The notes beneath the pieces were generated by a model that saw nothing but the letters and a program-made list of their open reading frames with translations, was not told the DNA's origin and made no database searches. This document shows, piece after piece, positions 8,921 to 18,687 of a stretch of 64,000 bases of DNA; positions within the stretch are counted from its first letter, which is position 1; each line of letters begins with the position of its first letter. The translations under genes and the position numbers were made by a program. The DNA comes from Clostridium_AM sp963780135. Its GTDB lineage: Bacteria > Bacillota > Clostridia > Clostridiales > Clostridiaceae. Where the stretch lies: the NCBI GenBank assembly GCA_963780135.1, contig CAWAAR010000003.1:2790001-2854000 (forward strand). Reading direction: 5' to 3'.

Positions 8921-10216
8921 ATGGGCGATAAGAAAAAATTAGGATTATGGAGTATAGTTTTATTAGGAATTAATGCAGTTATAGGCTCAGGTATATTTTT
9001 ACTTCCGGGGAAAGCTATGAAAATTATGGGCCCTGGAAGTATATGGGTATATATTTTTGATATGATTTTAGTAATGTCCATGGCTTTATGTTTTGCTGAA
9101 GTTTCTGGTATATTTAATAAAAATGGAGGACCTTATGTTTATGCAAAGGAAGCTTTTGGCGATTTCATAGGCTTTGAAGTTGGAATAATGAAATGGGCAG
9201 TAGGAATTATAGCTTGGGCCACTATGGCAGTTGGTTTTCCAACAGCACTAGCTAAAGTTTGGCCAGCAGCAGCCGAGCCAACTACAAAAAACATTATAGC
9301 AATTTTAATTCTTGTAGTTTTAGGACTTATAAATATTTTAGGTGTAAATGCTGCAAAATATATGAATAACATAATAACAGTTGGAAAATTAGTTCCACTT
9401 ATTTTCTTTGTGGCAGTAGGTATATTTTTTATAAAAGGTGGAAATTTCACACCAATGTTTCCTAACAAAGTAACAGGTGCAACTTTTGGTTCAGCAGCTA
9501 TACTTATATTTTATGCTTTTACAGGCTTTGAATCTATAGCAGTTGCAGCAGAGGATATGGAAAACCCTCAAAAAAATCTTCCAATAGCAATTATAATTAC
9601 TATGACACTAGTTTCACTTATATATGTATTAACTCAAACTGTATCTATTGGTACTTTAGGTGCTAAGCTAGCATCTAGTGCTACACCAGTTGCTGATTCA
9701 GCAAATGTGTTTTTGGGTGGATTTGGAGGAATGTTAGTAACTGCAGGTACTTTAGTATCTATAGGTGGTATTAATATAGCAGCTTCATTTATAACTCCAA
9801 GATCTGGAGTTGCACTAGCAGAAGATGGATTGCTTCCAGCTGCTATAGGGAATAAAAACAAAGCAGGAACTCCATATATTGCTATTATAGTAACTGTGGT
9901 ACTTGCAATTCCTATAGTAATTTCGGGCAGCTTTACACAACTTGCAGCTATAAGTGTTATATCAAGATTTGCCCAATACATTCCCACTTGTCTTTCTGTT
10001 TTAGTATTTAGAAAGAGAAAAGGAATGGAAAGCACTTTTAAAATTCCTTTTGGACCAGTACTTCCTATGATATCTGTATTAGTAAGTTTATGGCTTTTAA
10101 CTCAAGCAACTAAAGTACAAGCTATATGGGGACTTGGGGCACTAATAATAGGAATTCCATTATACTTTATAATGAAAAATAGTAATAAAAAAGTTGAAAA
10201 GTCAAGTAACGTTTAG
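8921..10216 (+). CDS. APC-family amino acid permease, copy 2
   Basis: A 431-aa permease with about twelve membrane segments and the TM1 motif AVIGSGIFLLPG. It is homologous over its full length to the permease at 6340 but with many substitutions in transmembrane segments, for example LVVGMIAWATF against WAVGIIAWATM. The two transporters may therefore differ in substrate while sharing a nearly identical hydrolase. GGAG precedes the ATG, and a strong terminator follows the stop. The operon should be driven by the sigma-54 promoter at 8135 and therefore by the activator encoded at 3314. Confidence 0.88.
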   Translation: MGDKKKLGLWSIVLLGINAVIGSGIFLLPGKAMKIMGPGSIWVYIFDMILVMSMALCFAEVSGIFNKNGGPYVYAKEAFGDFIGFEVGIMKWAVGIIAWATMAVGFPTALAKVWPAAAEPTTKNIIAILILVVLGLINILGVNAAKYMNNIITVGKLVPLIFFVAVGIFFIKGGNFTPMFPNKVTGATFGSAAILIFYAFTGFESIAVAAEDMENPQKNLPIAIIITMTLVSLIYVLTQTVSIGTLGAKLASSATPVADSANVFLGGFGGMLVTAGTLVSIGGINIAASFITPRSGVALAEDGLLPAAIGNKNKAGTPYIAIIVTVVLAIPIVISGSFTQLAAISVISRFAQYIPTCLSVLVFRKRKGMESTFKIPFGPVLPMISVLVSLWLLTQATKVQAIWGLGALIIGIPLYFIMKNSNKKVEKSSNV

Positions 10217-10266
10217 ATTTATATGAAATTAGCAATATTGAATATGAGATGAAAATATAGCAGTGC

Positions 10267-10299
10267 AAAAAATCCTCACTTTATTAAGTGGGGATTTTT
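10267..10299. terminator. Terminator between convergent genes
   Basis: A 13-bp stem with one G-T pair, A-run on the left and T-run on the right, lies between the permease and the convergent M20 gene. It could act in both directions. Confidence 0.8.
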
Positions 10300-10323
10300 A
10301 TTATGCATAGGTACAAATTATAG

Positions 10324-11388
10324 CTACTTATCTAAATTTAATATAAAATCTACGAGCATTTGTTCATAGCTATAAACGGAATCTACCATTACAAATTCAT
10401 CATTACCATGCCAGTTTTGTCCAGCAGGGCCAAATTCTACAGAAGGTATATTGTATTTTGAATAAAACCTAGTATCAGCTGAGCCATGTTGTCCAAATAA
10501 TTCAGCTTTATTATTAGTTATTTTACTAACTGACTTACTTAATTTTGTTACATATGCATCATCAATTTTAGTTTTTACAGCATCACCTATAGAGTGAACA
10601 TGTACTTCAACGCCAGAGGCTTCTTCAATTTGTCTTATTATCTCCAAATGGTTCTGTTCTGGAAGGAATCGTATGTCAATACACATCTTGCAGTAGTCAG
10701 GTACTTTATTATATACATCTCCACCTTCTATTTTTGATAGGTTAACAGAAGGACAATTATAAAGCTCTGATTTTTCTTTAGTAAAAGGTAAATTTTCAAT
10801 CGCTTTAAAGGCTTTATATGCCTTGAGTATAGCGTTATCTCCTTGCCACGGTCTGCTGCCATGAGCAGATTTTCCTGAAAATTCTAAGTAAATTTGTAAT
10901 ATACCCTTTGCTTGTACACCAATACCTAATTGAGTAGGCTCACCACATATAACAAAATCTCCTGAAAAGCCATTTTTAGTCAAGTATTCTGAGCAATTAA
11001 AACCTCCATTTTCTTCATCTGTAACTAATTGAAGCTGTACTTGACAAGGTAATTTTTTATCTTTAAGCTTTAACATTGTAGTAACCATAGCAGCAGCTCC
11101 AGATTTCATATCAGCACTACCTCTTCCATAAAGCTTCTTATCTTCTATATAAGGTTTGAACTGTTCAGCTTTGCCAGGCACAATATCTAAATGACCATTC
11201 AATATTATTTTTTTATCTCCAGTTCCAATAGTGCACACTAAAGTTTTAAACCCATTATTTTCAATTATTTCACTCTTTAAGCCCTCAGATAATAATATAT
11301 CCTCACAAAAATCTATGGCTTTATTTGCTCCTTCTAAATTTGAACTATCAATTTTAATAAGTTCTTTTGTAATTTCTATGCAATCCAT
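10324..11388 (-). CDS. M20-family metallopeptidase (ArgE/DapE-like)
   Basis: The 354-aa protein is a di-zinc aminoacylase/peptidase. Metal-binding motifs appear in order: GHLDIVPG (His and Asp), YGRGSADMKSG (bridging Asp), TDEENGG (catalytic and metal Glu) and, near the end, the GPAGQNWHGNDEF region with the last His. A dimerisation domain lies between, with SAHGSRPWQGDNA. The family hydrolyses N-acyl amino acids or short peptides in the cytoplasm. The ATG follows AGGAGG. It faces the gamma-glutamyl hydrolase operons and could finish the same peptide breakdown, which is inference from position only. ArgE, DapE and carboxypeptidase roles cannot be told apart here. Confidence 0.85.
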   Translation of the reverse strand: MDCIEITKELIKIDSSNLEGANKAIDFCEDILLSEGLKSEIIENNGFKTLVCTIGTGDKKIILNGHLDIVPGKAEQFKPYIEDKKLYGRGSADMKSGAAAMVTTMLKLKDKKLPCQVQLQLVTDEENGGFNCSEYLTKNGFSGDFVICGEPTQLGIGVQAKGILQIYLEFSGKSAHGSRPWQGDNAILKAYKAFKAIENLPFTKEKSELYNCPSVNLSKIEGGDVYNKVPDYCKMCIDIRFLPEQNHLEIIRQIEEASGVEVHVHSIGDAVKTKIDDAYVTKLSKSVSKITNNKAELFGQHGSADTRFYSKYNIPSVEFGPAGQNWHGNDEFVMVDSVYSYEQMLVDFILNLDK

Positions 11389-11521
11389 TTAAAAAACCTC
11401 CTAAGTTATATTTATCCTAAATATAATAAAGCAAGAAACATACCAATTAATATTATAATGATTTTTCGTTGATAAATTATCAAATTACTGCTATTCAAAT
11501 TTTAGCACAGAATTTTACATA

Positions 11522-11550
11522 TTGACAAAGTGTAAATTTAAAAATAAAAT
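11522..11550 (+). promoter_or_regulatory. Sigma-A promoter for the desulfurase-mnmA pair
   Basis: TTGACA at 11522-11527 and TAAAAT at 11545-11550 with a 17-base spacer. The -35 is a full consensus match and the -10 has one mismatch. It lies about 75 bases before the start codon. Confidence 0.65.
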
Positions 11551-11624
11551 AATAATATCATAGTAATTTACTCTGAATTACTTTTAGTTATATTAAATAA
11601 AAAATTTAGGGAGACGATAAATTT

Positions 11625-12785
11625 ATGCTTAGAGAAGTTTATATGGATCATGCAGCCACAACTTATATGAAGGAAGAAGTTATTGAAGAGATGAAGCCTT
11701 ATTTAACAGAGTATTTTGGTAATCCTTCATCTATATATCAAATATCAAGAAAAACTAAAATGGCTTTAGATGAAAGTAGAATGAGAATAGCTCAGGCTAT
11801 AAATGCTAATACAGATGAAATATATTTTACAGCAGGAGGCTCTGAAGCAGACAATTGGGCTTTAAAAGGTGTGGCTTTAGCAAATAAAAATAAAGGGAAT
11901 CATATAATAACTACTGCTATTGAACATCATGCAGTACTTCATAGTTGTGAGTATTTAGAAAAATTGGGTTTCCAAATTACATACTTACCTGTTAATGAAT
12001 TTGGAGTAGTAGATGTAGAAGATGTAAAAAAGGCTATTACAAAGGAAACTATATTGGTATCTGTAATGTTTGCCAATAATGAAATAGGAACTATTGAGCC
12101 TATAGGAGAAATAGGAAGTATATGTAGAGAAAAAGGAATTGTTTTTCATACAGATGGAGTTCAAGCTGTAGGAAGTGTACCTATAGATGTAAAAAATATG
12201 AATATAGATATGTTATCCATGGCTTCACATAAGTTTTATGGACCAAAAGGTATAGGTGCTCTTTATATTAAAAAAGGTGTTAGAATAGATAATTTAATTC
12301 ATGGTGGAGCACAAGAAAGAGCAAAAAGAGCAGGCACAGAAAATGTTATGGGCATTGTTGGCATGGGAAAAGCTATAGAATTAGCTGAAAAAAATATGAA
12401 AGAGGAAAGAAAAAGGTTAAGTTTTTTAAGAGATAAAATGATAAAAGGGCTTTTAAATATACCAGAAACTAAGTTAAATGGAGCACAAGGACAGGAAAGA
12501 TTACCTGGAAATGTAAATGTAAGCTTTAATCTTGTAGATGGTGATACACTTCTTATGTCATTAGATAGCAAAGGAATATGTGCTTCTAGCGGAAGTGCTT
12601 GCTCAGCTGGTGCTTTAGAAGCTTCACATGTTTTAATGGCTATAGGATTACAAAAGGATATTGCTAAAGGATCTTTAAGACTAACTTTAGGATATAAAAC
12701 CACAGAAGAAGATGTAGATTATGTAATAAAATGTGCTGAGGAAGCAGTAAGTAGAATTAGAGATAGTAAGAAGAAATGGCAGTAG
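11625..12785 (+). CDS. Cysteine desulfurase (NifS/IscS family)
   Basis: The 386-aa PLP enzyme starts with the typical YMDHAATT. It carries the cofactor His in EHHAVLHS, the Schiff-base lysine in SHKFYGPKG (about 203) and the persulfide cysteine in SSGSACSAG (about 326). It takes sulfur from L-cysteine and passes it as persulfide to acceptors. The next gene encodes MnmA, a sulfur acceptor, so this copy probably feeds tRNA thiolation; no IscU-type scaffold gene is next to it. The start has GGGAG upstream, and a consensus sigma-A promoter lies in the leader. Confidence 0.92.
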   Translation: MLREVYMDHAATTYMKEEVIEEMKPYLTEYFGNPSSIYQISRKTKMALDESRMRIAQAINANTDEIYFTAGGSEADNWALKGVALANKNKGNHIITTAIEHHAVLHSCEYLEKLGFQITYLPVNEFGVVDVEDVKKAITKETILVSVMFANNEIGTIEPIGEIGSICREKGIVFHTDGVQAVGSVPIDVKNMNIDMLSMASHKFYGPKGIGALYIKKGVRIDNLIHGGAQERAKRAGTENVMGIVGMGKAIELAEKNMKEERKRLSFLRDKMIKGLLNIPETKLNGAQGQERLPGNVNVSFNLVDGDTLLMSLDSKGICASSGSACSAGALEASHVLMAIGLQKDIAKGSLRLTLGYKTTEEDVDYVIKCAEEAVSRIRDSKKKWQ

Positions 12786-12870
12786 AGGAATATAGAAAAA
12801 ATAACTTGGAATTCTGTAGCTTATAGTATAAAATGTAATACTGTAAGTATATTAGAAAAAGGTGATAAAT

Positions 12871-13947
12871 ATGAATAAAAAAGTTGTAATTGGTATGAGT
12901 GGAGGAGTAGATAGTTCTGTTGCAGCATATCTTTTAAAACAGCAAGGTTATGATGTTATAGGAGTAACTATGCAGGTTTGGCAGGAAGACGAAGAATATG
13001 AGGCAGCTGAAGGAGGATGTTGCTCTTTAAGCGCTGTAGAAGATGCTAGAAGAGTGGCATACAAACTAGATATACCTTTTTATGTTATGAATTTTAAAGA
13101 TATATTTAAAAAGAATGTTATAGACTATTTTATTGATGAGTATATGGAAGGAAGAACTCCTAATCCTTGTGTAGCTTGTAATAAATTTATAAAATTTGAT
13201 GCATTATTAAAGAAAGCTATGGAACTTGGTGCAGATTATGTGGCTACAGGACATTATGCTGTGGTGGAGAAGCATGATGGTAGGTATATATTAAGAAAAG
13301 CTGAAGATGATAGAAAAGATCAAACTTATGCTTTATATAATTTTACTCAATTTCAATTAGAGCATACTCTTATGCCCTGTGGTACATATAAAAAGGATAA
13401 AATACGAGAAATAGCAAAAGAAATAGGTTTATTAGTTCATAATAAAAAAGATAGTGAAGAAATTTGTTTTATTCCAGATAATGATCATGGTGGATATATA
13501 AAAAAGCAAGTACCTCATAAGGTAAAAGAAGGTAATTTTGTAGATAAGAAAGGAAATATACTAGGAAGACATAAAGGAATAGTATATTATACTATAGGAC
13601 AGAGAAAAGGCCTTGGTATAGCCTTTGGAATACCTATGTATGTAACAGATATAAATCCTTTAAAAAATGAAGTAGTGCTTGGCAGTGAGTCAGATATATT
13701 TAAAACTGAATTAATAGCAAAAGATATTAATTTTATACCTTTTGACAGCCTTCAAGGTACTATGGAAATTCAATCTAAAGTAAGATACTCAGGAAAGCCA
13801 TCAAAGGCATGGATAACTCCACTTGAAAATGGCAGGGTAAAAGTTAAATTTGAAAATAAGCAAAGAGCTATAACTAAAGGTCAATCTGTTGTGTTTTATA
13901 ATGAAGATTTATTAATAGGCGGCGGAATTATTGATGAAATATTATAA
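12871..13947 (+). CDS. mnmA: tRNA-specific 2-thiouridylase MnmA
   Basis: The 358-aa enzyme makes s2U at the wobble position of Lys, Glu and Gln tRNAs. It has the PP-loop ATP site GMSGGVDSS at the N-terminus, the first catalytic cysteine in NPCVACNKFIKF and the second in SEEICFIPD. GHYAV and the IGQRKGLGIAFG region are also typical. Length is normal. I place the start at the ATG at 12871 because AAAGGTG lies just upstream; an in-frame start nine bases earlier would overlap that site. The gene follows the cysteine desulfurase that should supply its sulfur, and a strong terminator ends the pair. Confidence 0.95.
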   Translation: MNKKVVIGMSGGVDSSVAAYLLKQQGYDVIGVTMQVWQEDEEYEAAEGGCCSLSAVEDARRVAYKLDIPFYVMNFKDIFKKNVIDYFIDEYMEGRTPNPCVACNKFIKFDALLKKAMELGADYVATGHYAVVEKHDGRYILRKAEDDRKDQTYALYNFTQFQLEHTLMPCGTYKKDKIREIAKEIGLLVHNKKDSEEICFIPDNDHGGYIKKQVPHKVKEGNFVDKKGNILGRHKGIVYYTIGQRKGLGIAFGIPMYVTDINPLKNEVVLGSESDIFKTELIAKDINFIPFDSLQGTMEIQSKVRYSGKPSKAWITPLENGRVKVKFENKQRAITKGQSVVFYNEDLLIGGGIIDEIL

Positions 13948-13948
13948 T

Positions 13949-13985
13949 GGATTAGAGTGCAATTATTGTACTCTAATCCATTCTT
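13949..13985 (+). terminator. Intrinsic terminator after mnmA
   Basis: An exact 10-bp stem pairs 13949-13958 with 13970-13979, with one or two more possible pairs inside, then a T-rich tail. Confidence 0.85.
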
Positions 13986-14304
13986 TTTACATAAATAAAA
14001 GTTATTAATTATTATTCCTATGTTATGAACAATAATTCATCCATATATACATATTACTATAGTACTTAAAAATAAAAGTTATTATTGCAAGTGTACAGGT
14101 AGCAAACTTAATAAAACTCAGTTTGTGTCAAAAAATATACATATTGGCAGAAAGAATAATCTAAAAAATAGAGGAAATGAAGAATATTTATAGAACAATA
14201 AATTTTAAGGTGATTTTGTGTAAGTTGCTTTCGCTCTATGTGTGATGGAAGTGTTGCGGATGGTAGCCATAGGATAAAATATTAATTTTAAGAGGTAAAT
14301 TGAT
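13986..14304. other. Intergenic leader before the binding-protein gene
   Basis: AT-rich, with a less AT-rich patch at about 14220-14275. I see no gene, no consensus promoter and no strong hairpin. The binding-protein gene starts at its right end with a GAGGT ribosome site. Confidence 0.4.
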
Positions 14305-15435
14305 ATGAAATTTAAAAAGATTAAATTAGCTATTGTTTGTTCGATTGCTTGTGTTATCCTCATCTGTGCATGGGGATTGAATAAAAAAAGCGAGAATATA
14401 AAAATTGGAGTTATAGGGACCATGTCAGGCATTAATTCTGATTTGTCTGTTTCAGGACGAAGGGGTGTTGAAATGGCTATTGATGAAATTAATAAGGATA
14501 GAGGAATAAATGGAAGAAAAATTGAATTGGTTATTAAAGATGATAAAAATGATGCTAATATATCAAAGAAAGCTTATGAAGAATTTATTAATGAAAAAAT
14601 ACAATTTGTAATTGGGCCTTATACAAGTGGAATGATTGTTAATTCTATAGATTATTTAAGAAATAAAAACATATTATTATTAGGCCCAACTATAAGTGCT
14701 GATGTGCTATCATATACTGATGATAATTTCATTAGATTTATTGCATCTACTAAAGAACAAGCAGTTGTTTTAACAAATGTAGCAAATAAAAATAATAATA
14801 AAAATTTTGCTGTAATATATGATAGTGAAAATAAAGGATTTAATGAAGCTCTTTATAGTAATTTTAAAAAACTATTAGAGAAAAATGAGGGAAGAATTAG
14901 TTTAATAAAAACTTTTTCATCAAAAGAGAATATAAATTATTTAAGTTTAGCTAAAGAAGTTGAAGAATCAAATGCAGATGCAGCTTTCATTATTGCAAAT
15001 TCAGCGGATAACGCAGCTATAACTCAACAAATAAGAAAAATTGGATGCAAAGTACAAATTTATTCACCCCTATGGTCAAATACTGATGAACTAATTAAAA
15101 AAGGTGGTACTGCAGTTGAGGGAATGTTTATTGTAGGTGGAATTGATATTGATAATAAATCCATTGATTTTGTAAAATTTAAGAAGGAATACATAGATAA
15201 ATATGGTGAAAACCCAACATTTTCATCTGTATATTCCTATGAAACTGCTAAGGCCTTATTTAAAGCTATGAAAATGTCACCAGATATTAAACCTTCTACA
15301 ATTAAAAACAATATAGTTAAAATAAAAAATTTCAAGGGATTAGAAAGTAATTTCCAAATTGATAAATTTGGAGATAATGTTAGAAATTATATGATTTTCA
15401 GAATAGAAAATGGTAAGTTAAGAAAGGTTGATTAA
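14305..15435 (+). CDS. Membrane-anchored substrate-binding protein, LIV-BP type
   Basis: The 376-aa protein has a basic N-terminus and one hydrophobic segment (about 8-26). A type I periplasmic-binding fold follows, opening with KIGVIGTMSG and continuing GRRGVEMAIDEINKDRGINGRKIEL, typical of the leucine/isoleucine/valine-binding group. It should sit outside the membrane and bind a small ligand such as an amino acid. SIAC within the hydrophobic segment could be a weak lipobox. No permease or ATPase gene is nearby. Instead the next gene, overlapping or directly abutting, is a hybrid histidine kinase with an extracellular sensor. I infer a signalling rather than a transport role. The ligand is unknown. 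Confidence 0.82.
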   Translation: MKFKKIKLAIVCSIACVILICAWGLNKKSENIKIGVIGTMSGINSDLSVSGRRGVEMAIDEINKDRGINGRKIELVIKDDKNDANISKKAYEEFINEKIQFVIGPYTSGMIVNSIDYLRNKNILLLGPTISADVLSYTDDNFIRFIASTKEQAVVLTNVANKNNNKNFAVIYDSENKGFNEALYSNFKKLLEKNEGRISLIKTFSSKENINYLSLAKEVEESNADAAFIIANSADNAAITQQIRKIGCKVQIYSPLWSNTDELIKKGGTAVEGMFIVGGIDIDNKSIDFVKFKKEYIDKYGENPTFSSVYSYETAKALFKAMKMSPDIKPSTIKNNIVKIKNFKGLESNFQIDKFGDNVRNYMIFRIENGKLRKVD

Positions 15436-15439
15436 TATT

Positions 15440-17899
15440 ATGAAAAGAAAAATTAGCCTAAAAATTCAAATGATATTAAATAATATTTTAATATTTATTC
15501 TGCCAGTACTAGTGTTAGGATATGGTACTATTTATATATCTAATAAAAGAATTGAACAAGATATAAAATATGATAATATTATTATTTCAAATTATATAAA
15601 TAATCAGGTTGCTAGTTTTATACAAAACCCAATAAATATGATGAATGAGATTAAGAAAGGTTTAATCAGCAAAAAATTTAATGATGATAATAAAATTGAT
15701 GATTATCTAAATGCCATGATAAATATATATCCATATTTTGATGCAGTTGAAGTTATTGATAAAAATGGTGTGGTGAAGCATATAGCCCCTTATAAAAACG
15801 AATATATCGGCACAAGTAAGTTGCATGAAGAGTTTTTTACCCAGATAGACAAAACTGGTAAACCAAAATTCTCTAAAGTATTTATATCAGAACAAACTCA
15901 TAAACCAACAGTTAATATTTCAATTTACATTAATGGAGATGTTCTGGCAGCAGATTTAAATTTATCAAAAATAAAAAATATTATTGATGGTACCCATATA
16001 TCCTATGTGGATCATATATCTATTCTTGATGAAAATGGAAGTTATCTTGTGGATGAGGATTATGAAAATGTAAATCAAAGAAGGACTTTTAAATATTTTG
16101 ATAAAATGAATGAAAGTATTAAAAACAAAAAATCTATGATAAATGTTTGGGAAAACAAAAAAAACATGGTATATTCAACAAAAATACAATCAACAGGCTG
16201 GTATTCTGTTATTTCTATAAAAGCTGATAAAGCATTCGAGTATGTTAATAAACTTAGAAAAATTATTTATATGCTTTTAGTAGTACTGCTTATTATAAGT
16301 CTGATTATTTCAGGATTAAGTGTAAGAAAAATAACAAGAGCTTTAAAGAATCTTCTTGATAAAACAAAACGTATTTCTACAGGGGATTATAATGATGAAT
16401 CTGAATATAAAGGTTATAGTGAGTTTGAAGAATTATCTAGATATTTTGATGTAATGAAGAATAACGTAAAAGAGCGGGAAAATAGAATACAATCACTAAA
16501 TGAAGAACTAGAAGAGCGAGTTTCAGAAAGAACAAGCCAGATTCAAGAAACAAATGCTATTCTTGAAGAGGAAATTTCTGAACGTCAAAGAATAGAAGAG
16601 GAAATTAAAAACTTAAACAATGAGCTTGAAAATAAAGTTACTCAGAGAACAGCAGAAATATTAAGAACAAATAAGTCTTTAGAAGAAACAAATGCAGCAC
16701 TGCAAGAAGAAATAAGTGAGCGCAACAGAATAGAAGATGAGCTGAGAGAGGCAAAAAAGGAGGCAGAAAGCGCTAACAAAGCTAAGAGTCAATTCCTTGC
16801 TAATATGTCCCATGAAATACGAACACCAATGAATGGAATAATGGGCATGGCTGAACTTGCTCTTATGTGTGATTTAGATCCAAAACCAAGAGAATATTTG
16901 AGTTTAGTTATGAAATCATCAAAGTCATTACTTGTAATAATTAATGATGTATTAGATTATTCTAAAATTGAAGCTGGTAAAATTGTAATAGAAAGCACTT
17001 CGTTTAGAATTAAGGATGTTATAAATGAAGTAATCAGATTGTTTGATATTAGTGCAAAACAAAAGGGTATAGAGTTAAGAGTTAGCATTGACAAAGCTGT
17101 ACCAGAAGTTTTAAATGGAGATTCTGTGAGGTTAAGACAAGTATTATCAAACCTAATTGGGAATGCAGTAAAATTCACACAACTAGGTTATGTGGAACTT
17201 AGAGTTATAATTAATTCTAGTACTGAAGATTTAATAAAGCTAAAGTTTTCAGTAAAGGATACTGGAATTGGTGTACCAATCAATAAACAAGGATTGTTAT
17301 TTGAAAGGTTTACTCAATTAGATAGCTCATATACTAAAAAATATCAAGGAACAGGGTTAGGACTTGCTATATCAAAGAATTTAGTTCAGCTTATGGGTGG
17401 AGACATTTGGTTTGAAAATAGTGAAGAGAAAGGTAGTAACTTCAATTTCACTACTACCTTAAAAAAAATCCAACATGAAATAAATGTAAATCCTATAGTA
17501 TTAAATAAAAGCTTAGAAAATAGCAATAGCAATAAGCTAGTACTTTTAGTTGAGGATGATAAAATAAATCAAAGAGTAGCAGAAGTAATATTAAAAAACC
17601 AAAAACTAAACATTTTAATAGCTGAAAATGGTGAAAAAGCAGTAGAACTATATGACAAATATGCATTTGACTTAATACTTATGGATATAAGTATGCCTGT
17701 TATGGATGGCTGCACAGCAACTTTATTAATAAGAGAGAAAGAAAAGGCAACGGGCGTACACACACCTATTATAGCTATGACTGCTTATGCATTGATTGGA
17801 GAAAGAGAAAAAATAATGGCTGCAGGGATGGATGATTATATATCTAAGCCAATACATGTTAGTGATTTAAATGAAAAAATAGATAAATATTTAGGGTAA
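15440..17899 (+). CDS. Hybrid sensor histidine kinase with Cache-type sensor and REC
   Basis: About 820 aa. TM1 is at about 10-30, an extracellular Cache-like domain at about 31-270, and TM2 at about 275-295. A HAMP-like linker follows, then a long coiled coil built from two related blocks (RVSERTSQIQ and KVTQRTAEIL, each leading to EEISER). HisKA has SHEIRTPMNG (His about 458), followed by an HATPase domain, and a receiver domain (about 695-820) has the phospho-Asp in LILMDISMPVMDG. There is no output domain, so phosphate must pass to another protein. I prefer the ATG at 15440; a TTG at 15428 leaves no room for a ribosome site. Its partner is probably the upstream binding protein. Confidence 0.88.
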   Translation: MKRKISLKIQMILNNILIFILPVLVLGYGTIYISNKRIEQDIKYDNIIISNYINNQVASFIQNPINMMNEIKKGLISKKFNDDNKIDDYLNAMINIYPYFDAVEVIDKNGVVKHIAPYKNEYIGTSKLHEEFFTQIDKTGKPKFSKVFISEQTHKPTVNISIYINGDVLAADLNLSKIKNIIDGTHISYVDHISILDENGSYLVDEDYENVNQRRTFKYFDKMNESIKNKKSMINVWENKKNMVYSTKIQSTGWYSVISIKADKAFEYVNKLRKIIYMLLVVLLIISLIISGLSVRKITRALKNLLDKTKRISTGDYNDESEYKGYSEFEELSRYFDVMKNNVKERENRIQSLNEELEERVSERTSQIQETNAILEEEISERQRIEEEIKNLNNELENKVTQRTAEILRTNKSLEETNAALQEEISERNRIEDELREAKKEAESANKAKSQFLANMSHEIRTPMNGIMGMAELALMCDLDPKPREYLSLVMKSSKSLLVIINDVLDYSKIEAGKIVIESTSFRIKDVINEVIRLFDISAKQKGIELRVSIDKAVPEVLNGDSVRLRQVLSNLIGNAVKFTQLGYVELRVIINSSTEDLIKLKFSVKDTGIGVPINKQGLLFERFTQLDSSYTKKYQGTGLGLAISKNLVQLMGGDIWFENSEEKGSNFNFTTTLKKIQHEINVNPIVLNKSLENSNSNKLVLLVEDDKINQRVAEVILKNQKLNILIAENGEKAVELYDKYAFDLILMDISMPVMDGCTATLLIREKEKATGVHTPIIAMTAYALIGEREKIMAAGMDDYISKPIHVSDLNEKIDKYLG

Positions 17900-17985
17900 A
17901 TACATTATTTATATCAATTCAATCACTGTTAAGAATATGGAAAAACTGTTGTTAAATGGATGACATAGATGAAGGAGAAAATTAA

Positions 17986-18687
17986 ATGCAAAATAAAATA
18001 CTAATTATTGATGATGATATTGAATTATGCCAGTTGTTAAAAAAATGTATAGAGAAAGAAAATATGACAGCTGATTTTGAAAATACAGGGACATCAGGAT
18101 TGAAAAAAATAGAAAGAAATAAGTATCAGCTTGTTGTTCTGGATATTATGCTTCCAGAAATAAGTGGATTTGATGTACTTATGGAACTGAGAAAAACAAA
18201 TGCTGTGCCTGTATTAATGCTTACAGCTAAAGATAGTGAAGTTGATAAGGTATCTGGTTTAAGATTAGGTGCAGATGATTATTTGACCAAGCCTTTTAAT
18301 ATTAATGAATTTTTGGCAAGAGTGCAATCATTAATACGCCGTTATACAACATTGAATAATTTCCAAGAACAATTAGGAGATACACTTTCATTTAAAGGAA
18401 TTACTATTGACAATGAACACAGGTTTGTACTGGTTAATGAAAAAAAGATTGAATTAACAGTAAAAGAATTTGATTTGTTATATCTTCTTGCTTCAAATAA
18501 AGGAAAGGTTTTTACAAAGAAACAAATATACAGTAATGTGTGGAAAGATGAATATGCTTTTGATGATGGCAATATTATGTCATACATAAGTAAAATCAGA
18601 AGGAAAATAGAAATAGATGCAAATAATCCAATTTATATTCAAACTATTTGGGGTGTTGGGTACTGTTTTAATGAGGAAGTGCAATAA
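17986..18687 (+). CDS. OmpR-family response regulator
   Basis: The 233-aa protein has a receiver domain with the acidic pair IDDD near the start, phospho-Asp in VVLDIMLPEISGFD and the conserved Lys in YLTKPF. A winged-helix DNA-binding domain follows from about 135, with LTVKEFDLLYLLASN and TIWGVGY. It is followed without a gap by its kinase gene and then by a bacitracin/lantibiotic-type ABC operon. A direct repeat with 11-base period at that operon promoter (19828-19847) is the likely binding site. The ATG has GAAGGAG upstream. Confidence 0.92.
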   Translation: MQNKILIIDDDIELCQLLKKCIEKENMTADFENTGTSGLKKIERNKYQLVVLDIMLPEISGFDVLMELRKTNAVPVLMLTAKDSEVDKVSGLRLGADDYLTKPFNINEFLARVQSLIRRYTTLNNFQEQLGDTLSFKGITIDNEHRFVLVNEKKIELTVKEFDLLYLLASNKGKVFTKKQIYSNVWKDEYAFDDGNIMSYISKIRRKIEIDANNPIYIQTIWGVGYCFNEEVQ

